Origin: CAYYGL01 sp964471235
GTDB lineage: Bacteria; Calditrichota; Calditrichia; RBG-13-44-9; J075
Assembly (NCBI GenBank): GCA_964471235.1
Contig: CAYYGL010000019.1
Span: 1 to 38,097, forward strand
Direction of reading: 5' to 3'
Length of the DNA: 38,097 nt
Numbering within the stretch: the first letter of the stretch is position 1; every line of letters starts with the position of its first letter. Position numbers and translations under genes: made by a program. Shown piece by piece: positions 25,981-34,664 of this stretch. Under the pieces are notes generated by a model that was given only the letters and a program-made list of their open reading frames with translations, was not told the DNA's origin and searched no databases.

Positions 25981-26427
25981 CTAATTTGCAGTATTGGCGC
26001 CTTCGTCAATCCAGGTTCCAATGGCAGTGATTTTGGCATCGGAGAGGGCGGATTGATTGGGCGGCATTCTCCGAACCCCATCCTCATCCTGAAACAGGAC
26101 GCGATACAGCAAACTGTTCTGGGCGCTAAAGGGCACCACCACCAGTCCATGGTCTCCCTGGAACGTGGGAGGATCGCTTTCCAGATCCAGCCCCCCCGCC
26201 CGGGTACCGATTTGATGACAGACACCAATCGCCGCGCAATCCTGTAGGAAAATCGGCCGAATATGCTGTGAAAAACTGAGATGTTCACTCGGGTAATTAT
26301 CTTGCGGTTGTTGACTATCGGAAGGGTTACTGCTGCACGCGGCAAAAAGCGCTAATCCTACCCAAACTAAACCCGATATTAATAAAGCATTAGAGGTTAT
26401 TTTTTGAAAAGATTTATTTTTTATCAT
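25981..26427 (-). CDS. Small lipoprotein with cytochrome-c-like domain and atypical heme motif
   Basis: A 148-residue protein. The signal peptide ends in a lipobox LFAAC with lipid Cys31. The mature part has HIRPIFLQDCAAIGVCHQ, then LLYRVLFQ near 105, RMPPNQSALSD and ITAIGTWIDEGA at the end. This is the pattern of planctomycete-cytochrome-C/DUF-type monoheme domains, where MPP supplies the distal methionine. The heme motif is CX5CH instead of the canonical CX2CH. It lies directly upstream of hisS on the same strand. Heme binding is inference; a degenerate, heme-free domain is possible. No Shine-Dalgarno sequence is visible before the ATG. Confidence 0.7.
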   Translation of the reverse strand: MIKNKSFQKITSNALLISGLVWVGLALFAACSSNPSDSQQPQDNYPSEHLSFSQHIRPIFLQDCAAIGVCHQIGTRAGGLDLESDPPTFQGDHGLVVVPFSAQNSLLYRVLFQDEDGVRRMPPNQSALSDAKITAIGTWIDEGANTAN

Positions 26428-26519
26428 ATTGAAATATTTTTTTCGTCAATTTTTGGGGCGACAAATTTACTACATTTATGATTCGTTGAAAAGCAATAAA
26501 TTAAAATTGCAGAGGAGAT

Positions 26520-28043
26520 ATGCAAAAAAACGGCAACCATTCCGGAAAATCGTATAAGATTTTAATTGTTGATGATGAGATTTCCGTTCACAAAATGCTG
26601 ACCACATTTTTAAAAAAGCATCATTACCGGGTAGACAGTTGTTTAAGCAGCCGGGAGGTTTTGGACAGAATCAATTCATTCCAGCCGGACCTGGTGATTT
26701 TGGATATGATGATGCCCGAGGTGGATGGGATAACGGTAACCCGTAGAATTCGGAATCTCTCCCTGAAGTCATACCTGCCCATTGTCATCCTGACGGCTAA
26801 AAAAGGAATTCGCGATATGGTCGCCGCCCTGGAAGCCGGTGCGGATGACTATATCACCAAGCCGTTTGAATTTGAAGAGTTAGCGGCTCGCATCAAAAAC
26901 ATGCTTCGATTGAAGAAACTCCAGGATGGGATGGTTCATAAAACCATCGAATTGGATGAAGCCAATCAACAAATCACCCGGTTAAATCATGTTCTGGTAG
27001 AGACCAATAAAAAACTGCAAAAAAAGCTGTATGATTTTCATAACATCTTTGAACTAAGCTATCGGGTGATGGGGCAACTTGAACATGAAGAGTTGATCCG
27101 CCAGGCACTTATTAATATATTGGGAATCATACCAACAAAGAGTGTGATGCTGCTTTTGTGCGATCCCGAAGATGAGGATGTTTTCCGCCTGGTTTCACAA
27201 CGAGGCGTTTGGACGGCAAAAGTAACGGATTTTCAAATTTCGCGTCATGACAAATTGATCCATTACCTGGAGCTTATTCAGAAGGCATTTCAAATTCGGG
27301 ATGTTTCCGGAGAATTCCAGGAAATTATTCCCCGACTCAAATCCTTGGATATCCAGGTGGTAGCGCCATTAATGCGGAATGATAATATTGTAGGGCTGCT
27401 TTGTCTGGGTCCTAACATTAAAGACGAAGAGTATAGTCAGGATAGTCTGGAGATGATAAGTATTCTCACCAATATGCTGGCAGTAGCCCTTCATAATTCC
27501 CAGATGTATGATCGGATCAAGGAATTATCTTATAAAGACGGAATGACCGGTCTTCATAACTACCGGTTCTTTCGAATGCGGATGAAGGAAGAAATTGCCC
27601 GGGCACGTCGGGAGAACAACAATGTTTCGCTGTTGATCGCCGATGTGGATTTTTTCAAAAATTATAATGATACTCTGGGACACCCTGCCGGAGATGATGT
27701 ATTGAGACAGGTTAGCAACATTTTGCAGAGGTCTGTGCGGGATAATGATATCGTCTGCCGCTATGGAGGAGAAGAATTTGCTCTGATCCTCCCGGGCGCC
27801 GGGAAAGAAGGGGCGGTGGCACTTGCCGAACGAATCCGGGCAAAAGTAGAATCCACTCCCTTCTTCCGGGAAGACATCCAACCCAATAAAAAATTAACCA
27901 TCAGCATTGGGATTGCCACCTTTCCGGAGGATGCGGTGACCGAGGAAGACTTAATCTTCGAGGCAGACCAGGCGTTATATCATGCCAAGAAAGCCGGTCG
28001 TAATCGGGTGATTGAAGCACAGCAAAATGTGGAAAAAGAATGA
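26520..28043 (+). CDS. Response regulator diguanylate cyclase (REC-coiled coil-GAF-GGDEF)
   Basis: A 507-residue protein. The receiver domain is at about 12-125 with acidic pair D18/D19, phospho-acceptor D62 (VILDMMMPE) and the conserved Lys in YITKPFEF. A coiled coil spans about 140-170 and a GAF domain about 175-320. The GGDEF domain (about 335-500) contains DGMTGLHNYRFF and an intact active site GGEEF at 416-420. An RxxD inhibitory site (RDND, 407-410) lies exactly five residues upstream, so product feedback by c-di-GMP is expected. GAGGAGAT precedes the ATG. Its stop overlaps the bshA start by 4 bases, implying translational coupling. Confidence 0.95.
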   Translation: MQKNGNHSGKSYKILIVDDEISVHKMLTTFLKKHHYRVDSCLSSREVLDRINSFQPDLVILDMMMPEVDGITVTRRIRNLSLKSYLPIVILTAKKGIRDMVAALEAGADDYITKPFEFEELAARIKNMLRLKKLQDGMVHKTIELDEANQQITRLNHVLVETNKKLQKKLYDFHNIFELSYRVMGQLEHEELIRQALINILGIIPTKSVMLLLCDPEDEDVFRLVSQRGVWTAKVTDFQISRHDKLIHYLELIQKAFQIRDVSGEFQEIIPRLKSLDIQVVAPLMRNDNIVGLLCLGPNIKDEEYSQDSLEMISILTNMLAVALHNSQMYDRIKELSYKDGMTGLHNYRFFRMRMKEEIARARRENNNVSLLIADVDFFKNYNDTLGHPAGDDVLRQVSNILQRSVRDNDIVCRYGGEEFALILPGAGKEGAVALAERIRAKVESTPFFREDIQPNKKLTISIGIATFPEDAVTEEDLIFEADQALYHAKKAGRNRVIEAQQNVEKE

Positions 28044-29164
28044 AGATCGGTATAACCTGTTATCCAACTTATGGCGGGAGCGGGGTGGTTGCCACCGAAT
28101 TGGGAATTGAATTAGCCAACCGGGGCTTTGAAGTTCATTTCATCAGTTACGCCCTTCCACACCGCTTGCATGGCTATTACGAAAACATCTTTTTCCATGA
28201 AGTGAAAATGCCGCAGTACCCGTTGTTTGAATACCCACCTTATGCCCTGGCACTGGCAACGGAAATGGCTGATATCGCCACTCACGAGGGACTGGATATC
28301 ATCCATGCTCATTATGCAATCCCCCATGCTATTTCTGCCTACTTAACCCGGGAGATGATTAAAAATATTCATCCGCTAAAAGTGATAACCACCTTACACG
28401 GCACGGATATCACCCTGGTAGGCGCCGACCCCTCATTTCTGGAAATTACCCGGTTCGGCATTAATCAAAGTGATGCGGTAACAGCAGTATCAAAGTACTT
28501 ACGGGAAGAGACGATCAAAACCTTTGCACCGGAAGTTCCCGTACGGGTAATTTATAACTTCATTCGAGAAGATTTTCATCCCTCCGAACAATGCCTTTAT
28601 CTTCGGAAACGGATTTCGCCACATGGAGAAGCGGTATTGGTGCATTTATCCAACTTCCGTCCGGTGAAACGAGTACTGGACACCGTAAAAGTCACCTACG
28701 AAGTCCGGAAAGTGCTTCCGGTTCGTCTGGTATTAATCGGTGACGGACCGGAACGCCCCAAAGCCGAGGAATTAGCCCGAACATTGGACATTGAACAAGA
28801 TGTCTTGTTTTTGGGTAAACAAGATGATATTTACGGATTACTGGCTGTTGGCGATATATTTTTATTACCCAGTGAACTGGAAAGCTTCGGTCTGGCAGCC
28901 CTGGAAGCCATGGTTTGCGGTTTGCCCTGCATTACCAGCAATGCCGGAGGGTTACCGGAGTTAAATCTTCATGGAGAAACCGGATTTGTTACCCCGGTGG
29001 GAGATATTCAGAAAATGAGTGAATATGTAATCCGGCTTTTAACCGATCACCATTTGCGAGAAACTTTTTCCCGGGCTGCTCGAGAAAAAGCATTGCAACG
29101 CTTTGATGCAAAATTTATTATTCCTCAGTATTTACAATTATACCAGGAAGTATTAACCAAATAA
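28040..29164 (+). CDS. bshA: N-acetyl-alpha-D-glucosaminyl L-malate synthase BshA (bacillithiol pathway)
   Basis: A 374-residue GT4-family (GT-B) glycosyltransferase. The start MKIGITCYPTYGGSGVVATELG and HFISYALPHRL are signature sequences of BshA. The C-terminal donor-binding part has ESFGLAALEAMVCGLPCITSNAGGLPE with the EX7E motif. It joins GlcNAc from UDP-GlcNAc to L-malate, the first step of bacillithiol, a low-molecular-weight thiol of Firmicutes, Bacteroidota, Deinococcus and others. The start codon overlaps the stop of the diguanylate cyclase gene (ATGA). No bshB or bshC is in the window. A different GT4 substrate is unlikely but not excluded. Confidence 0.88.
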   Translation: MKIGITCYPTYGGSGVVATELGIELANRGFEVHFISYALPHRLHGYYENIFFHEVKMPQYPLFEYPPYALALATEMADIATHEGLDIIHAHYAIPHAISAYLTREMIKNIHPLKVITTLHGTDITLVGADPSFLEITRFGINQSDAVTAVSKYLREETIKTFAPEVPVRVIYNFIREDFHPSEQCLYLRKRISPHGEAVLVHLSNFRPVKRVLDTVKVTYEVRKVLPVRLVLIGDGPERPKAEELARTLDIEQDVLFLGKQDDIYGLLAVGDIFLLPSELESFGLAALEAMVCGLPCITSNAGGLPELNLHGETGFVTPVGDIQKMSEYVIRLLTDHHLRETFSRAAREKALQRFDAKFIIPQYLQLYQEVLTK

Positions 29165-29226
29165 ACCGCCCCGGTTCCCAGGGAGGGTGAAACGGGGACT
29201 CACGAATTACCCAAACGGTCGAATGG

Positions 29227-30348
29227 ATGAAGACTGAAGCCATGCCAACCCCGGCGCAAAAGAACATCTTTTTAATCTCCACGGGATTCGCAGAAGGTAA
29301 CGACCCGAAAACGATCGATTTAATTGCCCGGGCAGTGGATGAATTGCCGGGCATTACGATAATCGAGGTCGATCCGAACCGACGATTAGATCGCACTCAG
29401 ATCATTCTCGGAGGGAAGCAGCAGGATGTTCTCAACGCCGGTGAGACGTTGATAGAAAGCATTTATCAGCATCTCGACATACGAAAAAAAACTGCCAGCC
29501 TCAAATGGTTAGGTGCTATTGACACCTTTTCGTTTCTTCCGCTGCATTCCTCCGATCTACCGGAGGCTATCCGAATGGCACGAACTTTTGCCCGGAAAAC
29601 TGCCAAAAAATTTGATATTCCTATCTACTTATTCAGCGTGGCATCCAAAAAGAAATCCCGGCAATCTCTTCTTGCCTTTCGTCAATTCACCTACAAGCAA
29701 TTGGTGGAAATGCTTAACCACAAACGGTGGCAGCCCGATTACGGACCCAACCGGGCAAATAGAAAATTTGGTGCCTTACTCGTTGGCGCCCGCCTCTTCC
29801 ACCTGAATGTCGCCATCTACTTTGACACAACTGACATTACACTAATCGAAGAGTTGATTCAGGTGTATGAAGAAATGAATGGTTCCCTTTCCGTCGATTC
29901 CGCCCCCCGATTTGATTCCAACAGAATCTCCCGGTTTAATGAAATCTCTAAAATGTTAAATAAAATCCATGCGGTTGTTGAGGATTTTCCGGAACGAAAA
30001 ATGGTACGAGTCATCTGCAACATTCCCGACTATATTGAAACGCCGCTTCATACCATCTACGATGGGTTCTTAATGGAAGCCGCCCAGGTGGGAATTGTCG
30101 TCATGGGAATGGAAATTTTAGGTTATGTACCGGCGGAGGTATTAATCAATGCCGGGGAATATTATGCTCCTCACCTTCAGGCAGAAAGTGAAGATGAAAA
30201 AATCGGGATGCGCATCGAACGGGCAATCCAGAAATTGAAATTAAATTTCGCAGAACCTTTTAATCCACAGCGTCAGGTATTAGATTATCTTCTTAGCAAA
30301 AATTTACGGACGAGTGATACACAAGAGGAACCTCAACATTCTCAATGA
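29227..30348 (+). CDS. Glutamate formiminotransferase-like protein (FtcD N-domain family), catalytic His lost
   Basis: A 373-residue protein matching the formiminotransferase half of FtcD along its length: GFAEGNDPKTIDLIARAV, DPNRRLDRT, LGAIDTFSFLPL, FDIPIYLF, WQPDYGPN, GARLFHLNVAIY, and C-terminal ETPLHTIYDGFLMEAA and GYVPAEVLINAGEYY. In the true enzyme the segment before GA.D reads HPR with the catalytic His (His82 in mammals). Here it reads LKW, placing Leu92 at the His position. The catalytic reaction (formyl transfer between formimino-glutamate and tetrahydrofolate) is therefore doubtful; folate binding may remain. It lies 62 bp after bshA. ATG choice between 29227 and 29242 is open; neither has a strong ribosome-binding site. 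Confidence 0.75.
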   Translation: MKTEAMPTPAQKNIFLISTGFAEGNDPKTIDLIARAVDELPGITIIEVDPNRRLDRTQIILGGKQQDVLNAGETLIESIYQHLDIRKKTASLKWLGAIDTFSFLPLHSSDLPEAIRMARTFARKTAKKFDIPIYLFSVASKKKSRQSLLAFRQFTYKQLVEMLNHKRWQPDYGPNRANRKFGALLVGARLFHLNVAIYFDTTDITLIEELIQVYEEMNGSLSVDSAPRFDSNRISRFNEISKMLNKIHAVVEDFPERKMVRVICNIPDYIETPLHTIYDGFLMEAAQVGIVVMGMEILGYVPAEVLINAGEYYAPHLQAESEDEKIGMRIERAIQKLKLNFAEPFNPQRQVLDYLLSKNLRTSDTQEEPQHSQ

Positions 30349-30477
30349 ATACTGAAAATAAAATCCCGGAGGTACGGAAATCCTGTTGGAATTGATGACG
30401 GGCATTTTTAAATTTGTGACAATGAGTAACTTTACAGAAGGGGGTTGACAATTCACAAATCGGATTCGAGGAGATTC

Positions 30478-30499
30478 GGCATTATCAGGTCATAATGCC
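30478..30499. repeat. Perfect 8-bp inverted repeat upstream of the bifunctional nuclease gene
   Basis: GGCATTAT (30478-30485) pairs with ATAATGCC (30492-30499) around CAGGTC. It lies 92 bases before the ATG, and TTGACA occurs 27 bases upstream of the repeat (30446). It could be an operator or a small RNA hairpin. No T-run follows. Confidence 0.4.
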
Positions 30500-30591
30500 C
30501 GGATTTCAGGAGTTCGCAGCATTGATCAAAAGTAGAAAACAAATAAACGGTGAAATCAAATTTAAAGTAACAGATTTAATTTGAGGTTCTT

Positions 30592-31140
30592 ATGATCGAA
30601 GTAAAAATAAACGGCTTGTTTTTGACCCAATCCCAGGCAAGTGGTGTAATTTTAAAAGAATTGGACGGGGATCGAACCCTGCCGATTATTATCGGAGAGT
30701 ACGAAGCGCAATCCATCGCCCTCGGTCTGGAGAACATCATGCCTCCTCGTCCCATCACCCACGACCTGATGCTCAACATTCTGGACACATTAATGGCGCA
30801 AATTGAACGCGTGATAATTTCCGACTTAAGGAATAACACCTATTTTGCGATAATACAAATCCGACGGCGGGGGAAATTATATGAAGTAGATGCGCGTCCC
30901 AGCGACGCCATTGCCCTGGCAGTCCGTCAAAATGTGCAAATTTTTGTGGAAGAAGAAGTAATGCGCAAAGGAGCTTATAGCGCAGAGGAATTTCAGGATA
31001 TCGAAGAACAACCGGGCGACTCTCAGCAGTCTCGCCTGGAAAAATTAAAAAAAGAACTTCAGGATGCCGTGGAAAAGGAAGAATATGAACGTGCTGCCAA
31101 AATCCGTGACGATATTAAACGACTGGAATCGCGCCAATAA
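30592..31140 (+). CDS. Bifunctional nuclease (BFN/DUF151) with C-terminal UVR motif
   Basis: A 182-residue protein. Residues 1-130 match the BFN (DUF151) domain: VILKELDGDRTLPIIIGEYEAQSIALGLE and YEVDARPSDAIALAVRQNVQIFV. The tail (about 148-181) LEKLKKELQDAVEKEEYERAAKIRDDIKRLE is a UvrB/UvrC interaction motif. BFN-UVR proteins occur in Bacteroidota and relatives; the plant homologue has RNase and DNase activity, and the bacterial role is unclear. GAGG lies 7 bases before the ATG. It precedes an MBL-fold hydrolase gene by 25 bp, so they are probably co-transcribed. Confidence 0.93.
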   Translation: MIEVKINGLFLTQSQASGVILKELDGDRTLPIIIGEYEAQSIALGLENIMPPRPITHDLMLNILDTLMAQIERVIISDLRNNTYFAIIQIRRRGKLYEVDARPSDAIALAVRQNVQIFVEEEVMRKGAYSAEEFQDIEEQPGDSQQSRLEKLKKELQDAVEKEEYERAAKIRDDIKRLESRQ

Positions 31141-31165
31141 TCAACCATTGGGAAGAGAGGATTAA

Positions 31166-32071
31166 ATGTCACAACCACGCTTACGGGTGAAGGTCTATGG
31201 TGCACGAGGAAGCTATTCTCCGACACGAAACACCGCCACGAGTTTCGGTGTCAATACCACCTGCTTTCGGGTAGATGTTGATGATATTGTTTTGATTTTC
31301 GACGCCGGTTCCGGGATTATCCCCCTGGGACAGGATTTGGTGAAAGAATTTTTTCAGAAAGATGACTCTTTATCAAAATGGACAACTCACCTTTTTTTTA
31401 CCCACATGCACATTGATCATCTGATCGGCTTTCCGTATTTTGCCATGCTTTATATGCCGAAGTCAGAAATTAATTTCATTGCACCGCGAATTCTGGATTA
31501 TGATCTGAAAGAGGTATTGGATACCTTTGTTCATCCCCCGTTTTTTCCGGTAAGTTTGGCAGATTTACCGTTTGAGGGGCATTATCACCACATGGCAGAG
31601 AACCGGGTGGTCTATTTCTATTCAGACCGGTTTGAGGTAACCAAAGCCACTGCCGAGCCCACTGAGGGATGGCGTGCCCGGGTTAGCTGCCTGCGAAACT
31701 TTATGCACCCCAAAGGCGGATCGTTTTTCTATAAAATAGAAACACCCGCAGGAAATAAAGTGGTTATCGCATCCGATACGGAAGGGTTTGTGGGCGGCGA
31801 CCAGCGGCTGGTGAATTTCGCCAAAGATGCCGAATTGCTTTTCCATGACGCCCAGTATACCTTTGAAGAGTATCAAAAATTTCAGGGATTCGGGCACAGT
31901 ACGTATCACATGGCATGTGAAGTCGCCAAACAAGCCGGGGTAAAAAAACTGCTGTTAATCCATCACGACCCCTCCCACGATGATGAGGCACTGGATGCCA
32001 TTCAAGCCGAAGCTCGAAAAATTTTTCCGGAAACTTATGTTGCCTCGGAAAGTATGGAGTTTACCTTTTAG
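31166..32071 (+). CDS. MBL-fold metallo-hydrolase
   Basis: A 301-residue metallo-beta-lactamase-fold protein. The start VKVYGARGSYSPTRNTATSFGVNTTCFRVD is typical of the subgroup with a GxRGSxP loop (related to PhnP and RNase Z-like phosphodiesterases). The zinc motif HxHxDH is at H80, H82, D84, H85. Later metal ligands occur in IASDTEG and in LLIHHDP near the end. It is expected to be a soluble phosphodiesterase or hydrolase; the substrate is unknown. AGAGAGG stands before the ATG. The BFN nuclease gene precedes it in the same direction. Confidence 0.9.
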   Translation: MSQPRLRVKVYGARGSYSPTRNTATSFGVNTTCFRVDVDDIVLIFDAGSGIIPLGQDLVKEFFQKDDSLSKWTTHLFFTHMHIDHLIGFPYFAMLYMPKSEINFIAPRILDYDLKEVLDTFVHPPFFPVSLADLPFEGHYHHMAENRVVYFYSDRFEVTKATAEPTEGWRARVSCLRNFMHPKGGSFFYKIETPAGNKVVIASDTEGFVGGDQRLVNFAKDAELLFHDAQYTFEEYQKFQGFGHSTYHMACEVAKQAGVKKLLLIHHDPSHDDEALDAIQAEARKIFPETYVASESMEFTF

Positions 32072-32149
32072 GGAATGGGGATCAAGGTTTCAGGCGGTCA
32101 GGGGCACCGGGGGCTGCTCTACGGGGCAGTGAACAGGATGTCGGAGATC

Positions 32150-32185
32150 AGTATATCAGTGAACAGTGGATCAGTGAGTTGATAT
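32150..32185. repeat. Short degenerate ATCAGT/CAGTGAACAG repeats
   Basis: Between the MBL and pyruvate kinase genes, GATCAGT, ATCAGTGAACAGT and GATCAGTGAG follow one another, and an earlier CAGTGAACAG occurs at about 32128. Spacing is irregular and no repeat of fixed length can be drawn. It looks like drifting intergenic repeat sequence. Confidence 0.4.
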
Positions 32186-32274
32186 GGTAAACCCTGGATT
32201 GGTTATCGACCATCACCATTTTTTAATGATCCTTCAGCAGGTCATCACTTGCCATCGGAAAGATTAAAAACCTC

Positions 32275-33696
32275 ATGCAACCCCTTAAACGTACAAAGAT
32301 CGTTGCCACCCTGGGACCGGCTACCGCCACTCCGGAAATGATTGAAGAACTGATTCAAGCCGGTGTCAATATCTTTCGATTAAATTTTTCCCACGGGACC
32401 CACGATAACCACGCCCAATTGATTCGCTGGATAAAGAAAAAAAGGGAAGCGTTGAATGCCCCGGTCGCGATATTACAGGATTTAAGCGGACCGAAAATCC
32501 GGCTTGGCATCATCAATAATCCACCCCTGAAAGTTTCGCCCGGGGACACACTGATTCTCGATTGCACAATTCAGCAGAGCAAAGGCAATAACCTTCCGGT
32601 TACCTATCCTGATTTTGCAAAAGATGTTCAAAAAGGGCATCGGCTGTTATTAGCCGATGGCACCCTGGAGGTGGAAATCACTGATATCAGAGCGTCCCGG
32701 GTAATTTGCCGGGTGATTGTGGGCGGAGAACTCACGTCACACAAGGGCATCAATTATCCGGAAGGGAGCTTTAGTCTTCCGGCGGTTACCGAGAAAGACC
32801 GGGATGATTTGCGCTTTGGCTTACAGCAGGGGGTGGATTATGTGGCACTCTCTTTTGTGAAGGAAGCAGCGGATATCGCCCTTGCCCGCGATATTTGCCG
32901 GAAAGAGAACAAATCCGTTCCGTTAATTGCCAAAATTGAGAAACACGAAGCCATCAGCAATTTTTTTGAAATATTGCAAAACGTGGACGGCATTATGGTT
33001 GCCCGGGGAGATTTGGGAGTGGAAATTCCTCTGGAAAAGGTACCCATGGTGCAAAAAAAGATCATCCGACTGGCAAATCTATATGGCAAGCCGGTAATCA
33101 CCGCTACCCAGATGCTGCTTTCCATGGTGGAAGCGCTCCGCCCCACCCGCGCCGAAGCGACCGATATTGCCAACGCCATTCTGGATGGCAGCGATGCCGT
33201 GATGCTCTCTGATGAGACTGCCGTTGGCAAACACCCGGTGGAAGCCGTACAAACCATGGCAAAAATCGCCCTGGAAACGGAAAAAAATTTCCCTTTTTAC
33301 AATGCCTCCATCGATACCGATGCCATGGTTACCGAGGATATTCCCCAGGCGATTTCCACCGGCGCCACCGCCTTAGCCAAAAACCTGGCAGCAAATTTAA
33401 TCATCTGCCCTACCAGCAGCGGCTTTACCGCCCGAATGATCTCCCGTTTTCGACCGGAAGCATATATACTGGGTCTGGCGCATACAACAGAAACGTTTTA
33501 TCAACTGGCTTTGCTCTGGGGGGTGATTCCTATCCTGTTTACCCATAAGAAACAGATGGACGAGTTGATGGAGAACGCCATCGACCGTGCCCAACAGGAA
33601 GGCTTTCTCAAGAAAGGCGACCGGTTTGTTATCACAGCCGGATTTCCGTTCGGAAAAGGCGGGGCAACAAATTTAATTATGGCAGATAAAGCCTGA
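32275..33696 (+). CDS. pyk: Pyruvate kinase
   Basis: A 473-residue enzyme with all main family motifs: KIVATLGPAT at the start, FRLNFSHG, LSGPKIRLG, the active-site region PLIAKIEKHEAISNFFEI with the catalytic lysine, DGIMVARGDLGVEIP (metal ligands), ITATQMLLSMV and DAVMLSDETAVGKHPVEAV. The C-terminal allosteric domain is complete. It makes pyruvate and ATP from phosphoenolpyruvate and ADP, the last step of glycolysis. The ribosome-binding site is weak (GGAAAG somewhat far). It converges on the ROK kinase gene with 36 bases between. Confidence 0.96.
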   Translation: MQPLKRTKIVATLGPATATPEMIEELIQAGVNIFRLNFSHGTHDNHAQLIRWIKKKREALNAPVAILQDLSGPKIRLGIINNPPLKVSPGDTLILDCTIQQSKGNNLPVTYPDFAKDVQKGHRLLLADGTLEVEITDIRASRVICRVIVGGELTSHKGINYPEGSFSLPAVTEKDRDDLRFGLQQGVDYVALSFVKEAADIALARDICRKENKSVPLIAKIEKHEAISNFFEILQNVDGIMVARGDLGVEIPLEKVPMVQKKIIRLANLYGKPVITATQMLLSMVEALRPTRAEATDIANAILDGSDAVMLSDETAVGKHPVEAVQTMAKIALETEKNFPFYNASIDTDAMVTEDIPQAISTGATALAKNLAANLIICPTSSGFTARMISRFRPEAYILGLAHTTETFYQLALLWGVIPILFTHKKQMDELMENAIDRAQQEGFLKKGDRFVITAGFPFGKGGATNLIMADKA

Positions 33697-33732
33697 TGGG
33701 ATCTCCTGCCAATGTGGGTGCGCCGTTGTTCA

Positions 33733-34626
33733 TTAAATGTTGTCATTCCCCAACAGCGCCAGGGAAATCGCTCCTCTTAAAGCGGTGTCATATCCCAATC
33801 GACTGAGACGTACCTCAGGAATCGGAACCAGGTGAACAGTGTTTTGCAATACCCGGCGGGCGGGCATCAATAACCGCTCCCCTGCCCCAACGCTGACACC
33901 ACCCCCTAAAACAATTACTTCCGGCGCATACATGACACTTATATTCCGTAATCCCTGCCCCAGATTATAGCCCACCTCCTGCCACTCCGCTTCGGTCAAT
34001 TGCTCTGCCGGCTTTCTGTAAATTCGTCGAATGCCGTTGCCGGATACCAGCGCTTCCAGGCAGTCTGTTGCCCCGCATTCGCAAATGACCCGCTCCGGAT
34101 GAGTGCAACGAAACGGAATTGATTGATGCCCGACTTCCGGATGACTGCCCCCTGCACCCCGGTAAATTTTACCATCAATTAAAAAACCACCCCCCATTCC
34201 GGTGCTAATTGTGAGATATACCAATCGACTGGCGGTTTCTTTTCCAAAATGATACTCCCCCAATGCTGCCACATTGGTATCCACATCCACATAAAACGGG
34301 CAGCCGAAAGCATCTTCCATAATTTCTTTAAGCGGCACTTTACGCCATTGGGGTTGATGAAGGGGGGAGACAATCCCCTGTTGCCAATTCAGCGGCCCTC
34401 CGATTGCTGCACCTATTGCCAGACATTTTGCATCTCCGGTGAGTTCCCTCACCATACGCTTTAACAATTCCAGCCCCGGGAGGAGACGCTCCGGTGTGGC
34501 TTTCAAAAGGCGGTGAACGATGGCGCCATCCGGATATGCAGCGGCTGCCATTATTTTACTGCCACCAATATCCAGACCGACGACCATGCCGCCGGTTTTA
34601 CCTTGTTCCGTGGAAGCGTTTCTCAT
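33733..34626 (-). CDS. ROK family sugar kinase (glucokinase-like)
   Basis: About 297 residues. The phosphate loop is VGLDIGGSKI near residue 17, the catalytic aspartate lies in YVDVDTNVAALGEYHFG, and the ATP-binding segment is LVYLTISTGMGGGFLIDG. Zinc ligands are the His of HPEVGHQSI and the cysteines of ICECGATDCLEAL; ROK proteins normally have CxCGxxGCLE, so the Gly is Asp here. No N-terminal DNA-binding domain is present, so it is a kinase and not a repressor. A GTG lies directly before the chosen ATG. It lies 38 bp after the pseudo-GTPase gene in the same direction and may share its operon. Confidence 0.92.
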   Translation of the reverse strand: MRNASTEQGKTGGMVVGLDIGGSKIMAAAAYPDGAIVHRLLKATPERLLPGLELLKRMVRELTGDAKCLAIGAAIGGPLNWQQGIVSPLHQPQWRKVPLKEIMEDAFGCPFYVDVDTNVAALGEYHFGKETASRLVYLTISTGMGGGFLIDGKIYRGAGGSHPEVGHQSIPFRCTHPERVICECGATDCLEALVSGNGIRRIYRKPAEQLTEAEWQEVGYNLGQGLRNISVMYAPEVIVLGGGVSVGAGERLLMPARRVLQNTVHLVPIPEVRLSRLGYDTALRGAISLALLGNDNI

Positions 34627-34664
34627 CACCTGCTTCTGTGGATGGTATCCGGTGCCAGGGTGCG

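Noticed and set aside
29169..29197. CCCCG...CGGGG hairpin after bshA
   Set aside because: Only 8 pairs with one mismatch and no T-run; too weak to call a terminator.
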